Source of the DNA: Anaerolineaceae bacterium UBA3924
GTDB taxonomy: Bacteria; Chloroflexota; Anaerolineae; Anaerolineales; Anaerolineaceae
Assembly: GCA_002385985.1 (NCBI GenBank)
Contig: DGEO01000027.1
Span: 174,445 to 232,746, forward strand
DNA: 58,302 bases
Reading direction: 5' to 3'
Shown: positions 24,758 through 33,493 of the stretch, piece by piece
Numbering within the stretch: the first letter of the stretch is position 1
Layout: the number at the start of each line of letters is the position of its first letter
Translations under genes and position numbers: made by a program
Notes under the pieces: generated by a model
What the model saw: the letters and a program-made list of their open reading frames with translations, nothing else
Told to the model about the DNA's origin: nothing
The model's database searches: none

Positions 24758-27022
24758 ATGGCTATAATTAACCATTGGCGCAGCCTCGTCACACAGTTTC
24801 TCGAAAGAGATTGGAACCATACGATGGAATCGTTTAAACGTGAAATCCCCAACCAATTCAGCCTGCCCCGCCGGATCAAGCGGCTGGCAGAGCTGGCCTA
24901 CAACCTCTGGTGGGTGTGGAATCCGAGCGCGCAGCAGCTCTTCCGCCTGATCGACCCGCAGCTCTGGGACCGGGTGAACCACAACCCGGTAGCCTTCCTG
25001 AAGACCGTCGAGCGTGCCAGGCTCAACGCGGTCACCAACGACCGGGAGTATCTGGACCTGTACGACTGCACGCTGGACTCTTTTGATGCCTATATGGCCG
25101 GGAAGGATACCTGGTTTCAGAAGCAGTACCCGCAGCTGAAAAACGAGCAGATTGCCTATTTTTCTTTTGAGTTTGGCCTGCACGAAACGCTGCCGGTTTA
25201 TGCCGGCGGCCTGGGCATTCTCTCCGGCGACCACTTAAAGGAAGCTTCTGACCTGGGCCTCCCGCTGGTGGGGGTGGGCTTCATCTACAACCAGGGGTAT
25301 TTCACCCAGCACATCACCGAGGACGGCTGGCAGGAGACGGGCACGCATCACCTCAACTTCGCCATGGCGCCCATCGTCCCGCTGACGGACCAGGAGGGCA
25401 GGTCGCTGGTGGTCAGCGTGGACCTGCCCGGCCGCAAGGTGCACGCCCGTATCTGGGAGGTGCAGGCGGGCCGGGTTTCGCTCTTCCTGCTGGACACCAA
25501 CCTGGAAGAGAATTCTCCGAATGACCGGCAGCTCACCGACCGGCTGTACAGCAACGACCTGGAAGTGCGCATCTCGCAGGAAATCCTGCTGGGTATGGGC
25601 GGCGTGCGTGCTCTGCGCCTGCTGGGCTACCAGCCCACCGTGTGGCACATGAACGAGGGCCATTCCGCCTTCCTTGCGCTGGAGCGCACGCTGGAGCTGG
25701 TCCGCGAGGGGATGAGTTTCGACGAGGCCGCCGGGGTGGTGCGCAAGAACAACGTGTTCACCACCCATACACCCGTCCCGGCCGGGAATGACCAGTTCCC
25801 GCTGTGGCTGATCGACAAATACTTCACCCAGCTCTGGCCGGAGCTGGGCCTGTCCCGCGACCAGTTCATCCAGCTGGGCCACCAGATCCAGCCCTGGGGG
25901 GAGAGCTTCGTCATGCCGGTGCTGGCGCTGCGCCTCTCGGAGCACCGCAATGCGGTGTCCGAGCTGCACGGCACGGTCTCCCGCGACATGTGGAAGTGGC
26001 TGTGGCCTGACCGGCGGGTGGACGATGTGCCCATCCAGACGGTAACCAACGGTGTGCACACCGGAACCTGGATCGCCCGGCGGATGCGCGTGCTGTTCGA
26101 CCAGTACCTGGGGCCGGACTGGATGGAGCGCCTGGATGATCCGGCGCTGTGGGCCGGCCTGGACGAGATCCCCGACCTGGCGCTGTGGGAAACCCGCATG
26201 CACCTCAAGCGCAAGCTGATCGCCTTTGCCAACGAGCGCGCCCGCCAGCAGTGGATGAGCGGGCGGGTGCATCCGGTGCAGGTGGTGGCCGGCGGTTCCC
26301 TGCTGGAGCCGTACTCGCTCACCATTGGCTTCGCCCGCCGCTTCGCCACCTACAAGCGGGCAACGCTGATCCTGCGGGACACCGAACGCCTGCTGCGGCT
26401 AATCAACGATCCGGAGCGCCCGGTGCAGATCGTCTTCGCCGGCAAGGCGCACCCGGCGGACGAGCCGGGCAAGCTGCTGATCCAGGAAGTCTACCGCATG
26501 GTCAAGGACAGCCGCTCCGGCGGCCGCCTGGTGTTCATTGAGGACTACGATATGAACATTGCCCGCTACCTGGTGCAGGGCGTGGACGTCTGGCTGAACA
26601 CACCCCGGCGGCCCAACGAGGCCTCGGGCACTTCGGGCATGAAGGCTGCCCTGAACGGTGTGCTGAACTTCTCGGTGCTGGACGGCTGGTGGCGCGAAGG
26701 CTACAACGGGCGCAACGGCTGGTCCATCGGCGAGGACCGCGACTACTCCGGCGCGGGCGAGCAGGATGACGCCGACGCGCGCAGCCTGTACGACACGCTG
26801 GAGAACGAGATCATCCCGATCTATTACAACCGCGGGGCGGACAAGCTGCCTCATGAGTGGATCGCTCGGGTTCGCAATGCGATTCGCACCCTGACGCCCT
26901 ACTTCTCCACCCGCCGCATGCTCAAGGAGTACATGAACGATATGTATCTCCCGGCGATGGAGGCCATCCGCGAGGACCAGCCGGCAGAAACCCGCTCAGG
27001 AACCGCCGTCAAAAGGAAGTAA
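24758..27022 (+). CDS. glgP: Alpha-glucan phosphorylase (GT35)
   Basis: A 754-aa PLP-dependent phosphorylase that releases glucose 1-phosphate from glycogen or maltodextrin. AELAYNLWWVWNPSAQQLF at the N terminus is diagnostic for the shorter alpha-glucan phosphorylase group (TIGR02094 type). IAYFSFEFGLHETLPVYAGGLGILSGDHLKEASDL forms the core active-site region, and the PLP lysine lies in EASGTSGMKAALNG near the C terminus. Start at 24758 rests on GGGAGGAG just upstream. First gene of a three-gene operon with the UPF0316 membrane protein (5-bp gap) and a sugar kinase. Confidence 0.94.
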   Translation: MAIINHWRSLVTQFLERDWNHTMESFKREIPNQFSLPRRIKRLAELAYNLWWVWNPSAQQLFRLIDPQLWDRVNHNPVAFLKTVERARLNAVTNDREYLDLYDCTLDSFDAYMAGKDTWFQKQYPQLKNEQIAYFSFEFGLHETLPVYAGGLGILSGDHLKEASDLGLPLVGVGFIYNQGYFTQHITEDGWQETGTHHLNFAMAPIVPLTDQEGRSLVVSVDLPGRKVHARIWEVQAGRVSLFLLDTNLEENSPNDRQLTDRLYSNDLEVRISQEILLGMGGVRALRLLGYQPTVWHMNEGHSAFLALERTLELVREGMSFDEAAGVVRKNNVFTTHTPVPAGNDQFPLWLIDKYFTQLWPELGLSRDQFIQLGHQIQPWGESFVMPVLALRLSEHRNAVSELHGTVSRDMWKWLWPDRRVDDVPIQTVTNGVHTGTWIARRMRVLFDQYLGPDWMERLDDPALWAGLDEIPDLALWETRMHLKRKLIAFANERARQQWMSGRVHPVQVVAGGSLLEPYSLTIGFARRFATYKRATLILRDTERLLRLINDPERPVQIVFAGKAHPADEPGKLLIQEVYRMVKDSRSGGRLVFIEDYDMNIARYLVQGVDVWLNTPRRPNEASGTSGMKAALNGVLNFSVLDGWWREGYNGRNGWSIGEDRDYSGAGEQDDADARSLYDTLENEIIPIYYNRGADKLPHEWIARVRNAIRTLTPYFSTRRMLKEYMNDMYLPAMEAIREDQPAETRSGTAVKRK

Positions 27023-27027
27023 TTACC

Positions 27028-27555
27028 ATGGTCTGGGATTTCAGCGGACCGGCCATACTCTCGGCCCTGGGAATCTTTGCGCTGCGCGTCACGGACATGT
27101 CGCTGGACACCCTCCGGCTGCTGTTCGTGATGCGCGGCCGCAAGCTGCCCGCCTGGATCCTGGGGTTCTTCCAGGCGACCATCTTCGTGGTGGCCATCAG
27201 CTCGGTGCTTTCGAACCTGACCAATCCGCTGACTGTGATTGGCTACGCGGGCGGGTACGCGACCGGCATCGTCATCGGGATCATCGTCGAGGACCGGCTG
27301 GCCATCGGCTTCACCCAGCTGACCATCATCAGCTCCAAGCGCGGGTTGATGATCGCTGAGACGCTGCGTGAGCGGGGTTACGCGGTCACCGAGGTGCCCG
27401 CGCGCGGCAAGGACGGCATGGTAACCATGCTCAACACGGCCGTGCGCCGGCGCGAGGTGTCCAGCGTGGAGGCCGTCGTGCTGGAAACGGATCCCAACGC
27501 CTTCGTCACCAGCGACGAGGTGCGTCCCATTCGCCGGGGGTACTGGCGGGCTTAG
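27028..27555 (+). CDS. UPF0316 membrane protein (DUF5698-DUF2179)
   Basis: A 175-aa protein with three hydrophobic segments (about residues 9-25, 36-58 and 65-88), matching the membrane domain of the UPF0316 family (RVTDMSLDTLRLLFVMRGRK is conserved), then a soluble DUF2179-like domain from about 95 (LTIISSKRGLMIAETLRERGYAVTEVPARGKDG). Function unknown; DUF2179 resembles small ligand-binding domains of the PII-like fold. The ATG at 27028 lies 5 bp after the phosphorylase stop, with AAAAGGAAG as its SD. A longer frame back to 26857 would lie inside the phosphorylase gene and is rejected. Confidence 0.9.
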   Translation: MVWDFSGPAILSALGIFALRVTDMSLDTLRLLFVMRGRKLPAWILGFFQATIFVVAISSVLSNLTNPLTVIGYAGGYATGIVIGIIVEDRLAIGFTQLTIISSKRGLMIAETLRERGYAVTEVPARGKDGMVTMLNTAVRRREVSSVEAVVLETDPNAFVTSDEVRPIRRGYWRA

Positions 27556-27591
27556 CGCAGGTCAGGCAGCCCGGGCGGGCAGGGAGGAAGC

Positions 27592-29082
27592 ATGGATCGC
27601 TCACTGGTACTGGCCGGGCTGGACATCGGAACATCCGGGGTCAAGGCGGTGCTGCTGGACGAGCGCGGCCGCCTGCTGGCTTCGGCTTTGAAAGAAATCC
27701 CCCTGAGCATGCCCGCGCCTGACTGGGCCGAGCAGGACCCGGAGGACTGGCTGCGGGCGGCGGTCGAATGCATGCGCGCGGTGGTCGATTCCGCGGGCAT
27801 CCGGCCGGATCAAATAGCCGGGCTGGGGCTGACCGGGCAAATGCATTCACTGGTGTGCGTGGGTACGGATGGACGCCCAGCACGCCCGGCCATCATCTGG
27901 GCGGACCGGCGCAGCGGCGAGCAGGTGCGCAAGCTGGAGCAGTCCATCGGCCGGGGCCGACTGCTGCAGCTGGCGGGCAACCCGCTGGCGACCGGATTTA
28001 TGATCGCCTCCTGGGAATGGCTGCGCCAGCACGAGCCGGAGACCGCCCGCCGCACACGGCTGCTGATGCTGCCCAAAGACTATGTGCGCCTGCGCTTCAC
28101 CGGGCAGACCGGCACTGAGCCAAGTGATGCGGCATCGACGCTGCTGTTTGACGTCTCCGGGCGCCGCTGGAGCAATCCGCTGCGGGAGGCAGTCGGGCTG
28201 GCGGAGGAGCAGCTGCCGCCGGTGCACGAATCGGCCGCTGTGGCCGGTGGTTTGACAGACGAGATCGCCGCGCTGACCGGCTGGCCTTCCGGGATTCCGG
28301 TGGTGTACGGAGCCAGCGACCAGGCTGCCCAGGCGGTTTATCAGGGAGTGATTGAACCTGGCATGGTCTCCTGCACGGTGGGGACGGGCGGGCAAATCTT
28401 CGCGCCGCTGGCCGAGCCACGGCCCGATCCGCAGCTGCGGCTGCACCTGTTCTGCCACGCCCTGCCGGACCGCTGGCATCTGGAAGCGGCCATGCTGACG
28501 GCCGGAATGTCGCTGCGCTGGCTGCGCGACACGCTGGGCGGAGAGGTCGGCTACAAGGCGCTGGCCGACGCTGCCGCGCAGGTCACCGCCGCACAGGAGG
28601 GGCTGTTCTTCCTGCCATACCTGAGCGGCGAGCGCACTCCGCACATGAATCCACGCGCCCGGGGCGCGTTCATCGGGCTTACTCTGAGCCACAATCGGGC
28701 ACACCTGGCCCGGGCGGTGATGGAAGGGGTGGTGTTCGCGCTGCGGCAGGGCCTGGAGCTGGTGGAAGGCGTGACTGGACGGTTTGATCAGGTGCTGGTC
28801 TCCGGTGGGGCGGCTGCGCATCCGCTCTGGCTGCGGCTAATGGCCGATATCTTCCAGCGCCCGCTGGTCGTCCCCGAATCAGGCGAGACCACCGCTTCCG
28901 GGGCGGCGCTGCTGGCCGGTGTCGGGGCAGGGCTGTACGCCGATCTACCGGCGGCGCTGGCCGCGCGCGGTCCTCTGCCCGGGCGAGCCGTGCTGCATGA
29001 TCCGGCCGCAGCCGGGAAGTACGAAGTCGGCTACCGGTACTTCCAGGCGCTGTACCCGGCCCTGAAGCCGGTGCTGTGGTGA
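27592..29082 (+). CDS. xylB: FGGY-family carbohydrate kinase, xylulokinase type
   Basis: A 496-aa sugar kinase. ATP-binding and FGGY motifs: LDIGTSGVKAVLLD (residues 9-22), IAGLGLTGQMHSLVCV, GTGGQIFAP, and the C-terminal signature with SGGAAAHPLWLRLMADIFQRP and TASGAALLAGVGAG. The MHSLV and GASDQAAQAVY sequences fit xylulokinase, which phosphorylates D-xylulose for the pentose phosphate pathway. No xylose isomerase is next to it, so the exact ketose is uncertain. SD AGGGAGGAAGC. Likely co-transcribed with the two preceding genes. It converges with the NfeD-like gene. Confidence 0.87.
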   Translation: MDRSLVLAGLDIGTSGVKAVLLDERGRLLASALKEIPLSMPAPDWAEQDPEDWLRAAVECMRAVVDSAGIRPDQIAGLGLTGQMHSLVCVGTDGRPARPAIIWADRRSGEQVRKLEQSIGRGRLLQLAGNPLATGFMIASWEWLRQHEPETARRTRLLMLPKDYVRLRFTGQTGTEPSDAASTLLFDVSGRRWSNPLREAVGLAEEQLPPVHESAAVAGGLTDEIAALTGWPSGIPVVYGASDQAAQAVYQGVIEPGMVSCTVGTGGQIFAPLAEPRPDPQLRLHLFCHALPDRWHLEAAMLTAGMSLRWLRDTLGGEVGYKALADAAAQVTAAQEGLFFLPYLSGERTPHMNPRARGAFIGLTLSHNRAHLARAVMEGVVFALRQGLELVEGVTGRFDQVLVSGGAAAHPLWLRLMADIFQRPLVVPESGETTASGAALLAGVGAGLYADLPAALAARGPLPGRAVLHDPAAAGKYEVGYRYFQALYPALKPVLW

Positions 29083-29092
29083 TCGCTGGCGC

Positions 29093-30415
29093 CTAACGCA
29101 GCGGCCGCACCTTCAGCCGCAGGCCCTCCACTGCGACCACCTCGATTGGCGTGCCGGCCGGCAGGCTTACGGCTTCGTCGATCACCTCCGCGGTCCACAG
29201 CTCTCCGGCCACATGCACCGAGCCGAGCGGGTCCAATGGTTCGCGAACCTGGCCGCGCTGCCCGATCAGGGCCTGCTTGCCCATACGAGCCGGGGCGCGC
29301 ATGGAGCGCACCGCGTACCCGACAATGATGGAGAAAGACAGGGCGAGGATTGCCCCCGTCCCGACCACCAGCGGCACCGACACCGGCGGGAAACCGGGCA
29401 GGCGTGCGGAGTTGAACAGCACCAGCGCGCCGATGATGAAGGAGATCACCCCGGCGACCGAAAGCGCGCCGTGCGTGGGGGTGGCCAGCTCAAAGGCGAA
29501 CAGCACAAAGGCCAGGATGATGAAGATCAGGCCGAACCAGTTCACCGGCAGCACGCCCAGCCCGTAAACGGCCAGCGCCAGGGCCGACACCCCGATCACA
29601 CCGGCGATCCACCCGCCCGGGTTGGAAAGTTCGATCAGAATGGCCTGCACGCCGATGGTAAGCAGCAGGAAGACCACGTTGGGGTTGGTCAGGAACTGCA
29701 GCACCTGCTCAATGACGGTCGGCGGGACGACCTCCAGCGCCAGACCGCTGGTGCGGAGGACGACGGTCTCGCCCTGCAGGTTGACCTCCGCCCCGTCCAG
29801 CTGGGCCAGCAGGTCCTCCGGGCTGGAGGCGATGTAGTCCACCAGGCCGATCTCGTAGGCCTCATGGGCGGAGGCGGCGCGGGCTTCGTCGATGCTCTCT
29901 TCCGCCAGCCGGATGGCATCCGCGGAGCGGTCGGCGGCCAGGTCACGGGCCAGGGCTTTCATGGTCTCTTTGACTTTGGAGGCCATGGTCTCGCCGATAT
30001 CCTCGCCCGAGCCGCCGACCGGGCTGGCCGCGCCGATCATGGTTTCCGGCGCCATGGCCGAGGCGTGCCCGGCCAGGGTGATCAGCGTGCCGGCGGAGGC
30101 GGCCATGGCCCCCGGCGGGCCGACGTAAACTACCACGGGTACCTGGCTGCGGCGGATGCGCTGGATGATCTCCTGCATCTGGCCGATTTCGCCGCCGGGC
30201 GTGTCCAGCTGCAGGATGACCAGCGCGGCCCGGTCGGCTTCGGCCCGGCTGATGCCGCGGTCAATATAATTCACCATGGACGAGGTCAGCGGTCCTTCGG
30301 CCTGCAGTAAGACGGCCTTCTGGCCCGGCCCCGCCTGTCCGGCGGCTGCGGCCGGCGTGATGAACAGGGCCAGGGCGACGAACAGCCACCCTATCCGCAT
30401 GAATTTCCGCAGCAT
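29093..30415 (-). CDS. NfeD-type membrane-bound serine protease (ClpP-like)
   Basis: A 440-aa long-form NfeD protein. N-terminal signal peptide (residues 6-26), a ClpP-class protease domain (28-225) with LQLDTPGG and YVGPPGAMAASAGTLITLAGHASAMAP, which includes the catalytic Ser in the AASAG stretch, then about five TM helices (245-385) and a soluble OB-fold NfeD domain (390-440). Such proteases act on membrane proteins with a stomatin partner, but no slipin/SPFH gene is nearby here. Start at 30415 chosen from GGAGGAGG 5 nt upstream; a longer frame to 30523 is rejected. Confidence 0.9.
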   Translation of the reverse strand: MLRKFMRIGWLFVALALFITPAAAAGQAGPGQKAVLLQAEGPLTSSMVNYIDRGISRAEADRAALVILQLDTPGGEIGQMQEIIQRIRRSQVPVVVYVGPPGAMAASAGTLITLAGHASAMAPETMIGAASPVGGSGEDIGETMASKVKETMKALARDLAADRSADAIRLAEESIDEARAASAHEAYEIGLVDYIASSPEDLLAQLDGAEVNLQGETVVLRTSGLALEVVPPTVIEQVLQFLTNPNVVFLLLTIGVQAILIELSNPGGWIAGVIGVSALALAVYGLGVLPVNWFGLIFIILAFVLFAFELATPTHGALSVAGVISFIIGALVLFNSARLPGFPPVSVPLVVGTGAILALSFSIIVGYAVRSMRAPARMGKQALIGQRGQVREPLDPLGSVHVAGELWTAEVIDEAVSLPAGTPIEVVAVEGLRLKVRPLR

Positions 30416-30451
30416 GATACCTCCTCCTTTGTAAACACCTGTGACACTTTC

Positions 30452-30457
30452 ATTATA
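30452..30457 (-). promoter_or_regulatory. Likely -10 region (TATAAT) of the NfeD-like gene
   Basis: The minus strand reads CGTTATAATG about 40 nt before the start codon. No convincing -35 upstream. Position approximate within a few bases. Confidence 0.4.
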
Positions 30458-30482
30458 ACGAATCCTAAACCCTGCTTCAGGC

Positions 30483-30521
30483 GGAGGAAGGCGCGAAACC
30501 AGAGGTTTCGCGCCTTCCTCC
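30483..30521. repeat. Perfect 18-bp inverted repeat with 3-nt loop
   Basis: Arms 30483-30500 and 30504-30521 are exactly complementary, loop AGA. It sits between divergent genes (NfeD-like and dnaK), where no upstream transcript needs terminating, and has no U-tract on either side. Confidence 0.9.
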
Positions 30522-30776
30522 ACGGACTACTCTTCCACCCTTCCCGGGCCCGGGACATGAGGCGCGGAAACATGTCTCTATGGGAAGGGGGGTTCACCCC
30601 TATGGGGGCAGGTGGGGGATGAGTGAGCGGCTGTTCCTTCATGATCCGCGGCCCCTGGCCAGTGGATATACATTTTGCTTATATCCCGTTAACGCTCTTC
30701 TATTACTCTTTGGCTAGGATGAAAGGGACCGAAATCTAGCAATCATCATCAATCAGGTCAGGGAAGGAGAAAGACG
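30522..30776. other. Structured, G-rich intergenic region upstream of dnaK
   Basis: Holds a CCCGGGCCCGGG palindrome (30543-30554), a GACATG/CATGTC hairpin, GGGG-TTCA-CCCC, and four G-runs (30582-30618) that could form a G-quadruplex. TTGCTT (30675-30680) and TATTAC (30701-30706) are a weak promoter guess (20-bp spacer). I find no CIRCE or HAIR element. The dnaK SD GGAAGGAG is at the end. Confidence 0.4.
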
Positions 30777-32648
30777 ATGGCGAAAATTATTGGTATCGAC
30801 CTCGGGACCACCAACAGCGTGGTCGCTGTGATTGAGGGCGGTGAGCCAGTCGTGATCACATCCGCTGAGGGCTCCCGCCTGGTTCCGTCGGTCGTTGCTT
30901 TCAACAAAAACGGAGAGCGCCTGGTGGGCCAGACGGCCAAACGCCAGGCCGTGATCAACCCTGAGAACACGATCTATTCCATCAAGCGCTTCATCGGCCG
31001 CCGGTACTCGGAGGTGGATGAGGAGCGCAGCATGGTCCCGTACAGGGTAACCGAAGGCCCGGCGGGTGACGCTCGCGTGGAAATCCCCATCATGAAGCGC
31101 GAGTATGCGCCGCAGGAGATTTCGGCCATGATCCTGGCCAAGCTCAAGGCGGACGCGGAAGCTTACCTCGGCGAGCCGGTCACTCAGGCGGTGATCACCG
31201 TCCCGGCCTACTTCAACGACAGCCAGCGGCAGGCTACGAAAGACGCCGGCAAGATCGCCGGGCTTGAAGTGATGCGCATCATCAATGAGCCGACCGCATC
31301 GGCGCTGGCCTACGGGCTGGACAAGAAGGCCAACCAGAAGATCCTGGTCTTCGACCTCGGCGGCGGCACGTTCGACGTCTCCGTACTCGAAGTGGGTGAC
31401 GGGGTGTTCGAGGTAAAGTCCACCAGCGGCGACACCCATCTGGGCGGTGACGACTGGGACCAGCGCATCGTGAACTGGGCCGCTGACGAGTTCAAGCGCG
31501 AGCAGGGCATCGACCTGCGCGGTGATCGCCAGGCCCTGCAGCGCCTGCGCGAGGCGGCGGAAAAAGCCAAGATCGAGCTCTCCACGATGATGGAGACCGA
31601 GATCAACCTGCCTTACATCACCGCCGACGCCACCGGTCCCAAACACCTGCAGCTGCGGCTGACCCGCTCCCGCTTTGAGCAGATGACCCGCGACCTGCTG
31701 GAGCGCACCCGCGGCCCGTTCGAGACTGCGCTGCGCGATGCCGGGCTGAAGGCCTCCGATATCGATGAGGTGGTGCTGGTGGGCGGCTCGACCCGCATGC
31801 CCATGGTGCAGGAGATGGTGCGCCAGCTGGTCAACAAGGACCCCAACAAGGGCGTGAACCCGGATGAGGTCGTGGCCATTGGCGCGGCCATCCAGGGCGG
31901 TGTGCTGGGCGGCGAGGTCAAGGATGTGCTGCTGCTGGACGTGACGCCCCTGTCGCTGGGCGTGGAGACCATGGGCGGCGTGATGACCCCGATCATCGAG
32001 CGCAACACCACCATCCCGGCCCGCAAGAGCCAGATCTTCTCCACGGCTGAAGACAACCAGACCGCGGTGGACATCCATGTCCTGCAGGGTGAGCGCCCCA
32101 TGGCCGCCGACAACATGAGCCTGGGTCGCTTCCGCCTGGAAGGCATCCCGCCGGCGCCGCGCGGTATTCCGCAGATTGAGGTGACCTTCGACATCGACGC
32201 CAACGGCATCCTCAACGTGTCAGCGAAGGACCAGGCTACGGGCAAGGAGCAGCGGGTGACCATCACCGCCTCCACCAACCTGCAGAAGAGCGAAATTGAG
32301 CGCATGATCAACGAGGCCAAACAGCACGCGGCCGAGGACCGGCGCCGCAAGGAGCTGGCCGAAGCCCGCAACAACGCCGATAACACCATCTACCAGGCCG
32401 AGAAGCTGATGGGTGAGAAGCCCGGCCAGGTGCCCGAGGACCTGCGCCAGCAGATGCGCGACAGAATCAGCGATCTGCAGCAGGCCATGCCGCAGGACGA
32501 CATCGGCCGCATCCGCAGCCTGACCGAGCAGCTGCAGCAGCTCATGACCCGGGCCGCGCAGGCTGCACAGGCTGGCCCTGCGCAGGGCGAGCCGCAGGCC
32601 GGCGGTGAGGAAGGCGACGTGGTCGAAGGCGAATTCCGGGAGGCGTAA
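30777..32648 (+). CDS. dnaK: Chaperone protein DnaK (Hsp70)
   Basis: A 623-aa Hsp70. The ATPase domain (residues 1-370) starts KIIGIDLGTTNSVVAVIEGG and contains VFDLGGGTFDVSVLEV and VLVGGSTRMPMVQEMV; the linker KDVLLLDVTPLSLGVETMGG leads into the substrate-binding beta domain (380-490) and a helical lid with the Gln/Ala-rich tail AAQAAQAGPAQGEP. It folds nascent and stress-damaged proteins with DnaJ and GrpE, neither of which is adjacent here. Full length. SD GGAAGGAG. Ends in a bidirectional terminator shared with pyrH. Confidence 0.97.
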   Translation: MAKIIGIDLGTTNSVVAVIEGGEPVVITSAEGSRLVPSVVAFNKNGERLVGQTAKRQAVINPENTIYSIKRFIGRRYSEVDEERSMVPYRVTEGPAGDARVEIPIMKREYAPQEISAMILAKLKADAEAYLGEPVTQAVITVPAYFNDSQRQATKDAGKIAGLEVMRIINEPTASALAYGLDKKANQKILVFDLGGGTFDVSVLEVGDGVFEVKSTSGDTHLGGDDWDQRIVNWAADEFKREQGIDLRGDRQALQRLREAAEKAKIELSTMMETEINLPYITADATGPKHLQLRLTRSRFEQMTRDLLERTRGPFETALRDAGLKASDIDEVVLVGGSTRMPMVQEMVRQLVNKDPNKGVNPDEVVAIGAAIQGGVLGGEVKDVLLLDVTPLSLGVETMGGVMTPIIERNTTIPARKSQIFSTAEDNQTAVDIHVLQGERPMAADNMSLGRFRLEGIPPAPRGIPQIEVTFDIDANGILNVSAKDQATGKEQRVTITASTNLQKSEIERMINEAKQHAAEDRRRKELAEARNNADNTIYQAEKLMGEKPGQVPEDLRQQMRDRISDLQQAMPQDDIGRIRSLTEQLQQLMTRAAQAAQAGPAQGEPQAGGEEGDVVEGEFREA

Positions 32649-32667
32649 TCTCAGTCGCTCCCGGTGT

Positions 32668-32702
32668 AAAAAGAGGTGCTCTCACACCGAGAGCACCTCT
32701 TT
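32668..32702. terminator. Bidirectional terminator between dnaK and pyrH
   Basis: Perfect 14-bp stem (32670-32683 with 32689-32702), loop ACACC, with T-rich flanks in both directions (TTTCAATTT on plus, TTTTTACA on minus). Confidence 0.88.
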
Positions 32703-32723
32703 CAATTTAAGTTCAGGCTTCCG

Positions 32724-33437
32724 CTAGCTGACCAGCGTGCCGACCGGCTCGCCGAGCAGCGCCTTGCGCAGCGCACCGGGTTCCCACAGATTAAGCACCA
32801 TGATGGGCAGCTTGTTTTCCATGCACAGGGTGATGGCGGTGCTGTCCATCACCTCCAGGCGGCGGTTGATGGTCTCGATGTAGGAAATCTCGTTGAAGCG
32901 CACCGCCTCGGGGTTCTTGACCGGGTCACTGTCGTACACACCGTCCACTTTGGTGGCCTTGATCAGTACGTCCGCGCCGATTTCCATGGCCCGCAGGGCG
33001 GCGGCGGTGTCAGTGGAGAAGTAGGGGTTGCCGGTGCCGCCGCTGAAGATCACTACCCGCCCTTTTTCCAGGTGGCGGATGGCCCGCCGGCGGATGTACG
33101 GCTCGGCAACCGAGCGCATCTCCAGCGCGGTCTGCACCCGGGTGACCACGCCCATGCCCTCGAGCGCGTCCATCAGCGCCAGGGCGTTCATAACCGTGGC
33201 CAGCATGCCCATATTGTCGGCGGTGGCGCGGTCCATGCCCAGTTCCAGCCCGGTCTTGCCCCGCCACAGGTTACCGCCGCCGATCACAATGGCGACGTCC
33301 ACGCCCATTTCGCGCACGTCCCGCACCCGCGCCGCGATATCTCGCGCATGAGAAGGGCTGATGCCCACGCCCTCAGGAGGGGCCAGGGCCTCTCCGCTGA
33401 GCTTGAGCAGGATGCGATGGTACTTCAATCCGTCCAT
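32724..33437 (-). CDS. pyrH: UMP kinase
   Basis: A 237-aa amino-acid-kinase-fold UMP kinase, converting UMP to UDP. RILLKLSGEAL (residues 7-17), VAIVIGGGNLWRG, DRATADNMGMLATVMNALAL and FSGGTGNPYFSTDTAAALRA are the family's nucleotide and phosphate loops. Start at 33437 chosen from GGAGAAA 6 nt upstream; a frame back to 33467 would enter the preceding terminator. It follows tsf in the classic rpsB-tsf-pyrH order, but a terminator lies between tsf and pyrH and could lower its expression relative to rpsB-tsf. Confidence 0.96.
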   Translation of the reverse strand: MDGLKYHRILLKLSGEALAPPEGVGISPSHARDIAARVRDVREMGVDVAIVIGGGNLWRGKTGLELGMDRATADNMGMLATVMNALALMDALEGMGVVTRVQTALEMRSVAEPYIRRRAIRHLEKGRVVIFSGGTGNPYFSTDTAAALRAMEIGADVLIKATKVDGVYDSDPVKNPEAVRFNEISYIETINRRLEVMDSTAITLCMENKLPIMVLNLWEPGALRKALLGEPVGTLVS

Positions 33438-33454
33438 GCGGTTTCTCCAATTTG

Positions 33455-33486
33455 AAAAACAAGCCAACCTCTGGGGTTGGCTTGTT
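33455..33486 (-). terminator. Intrinsic terminator between tsf and pyrH
   Basis: 12-bp perfect stem (33458-33469 with 33475-33486), 5-nt loop, followed on the minus strand by T5. It lies 7 bp after the tsf stop codon. Confidence 0.82.
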
Positions 33487-33493
33487 GAAGGAT

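Noticed and set aside
30660..30776. CIRCE element (TTAGCACTC-N9-GAGTGCTAA) upstream of dnaK
   Set aside because: Searched by eye on both strands; only unrelated CTC and ACTC fragments are present.
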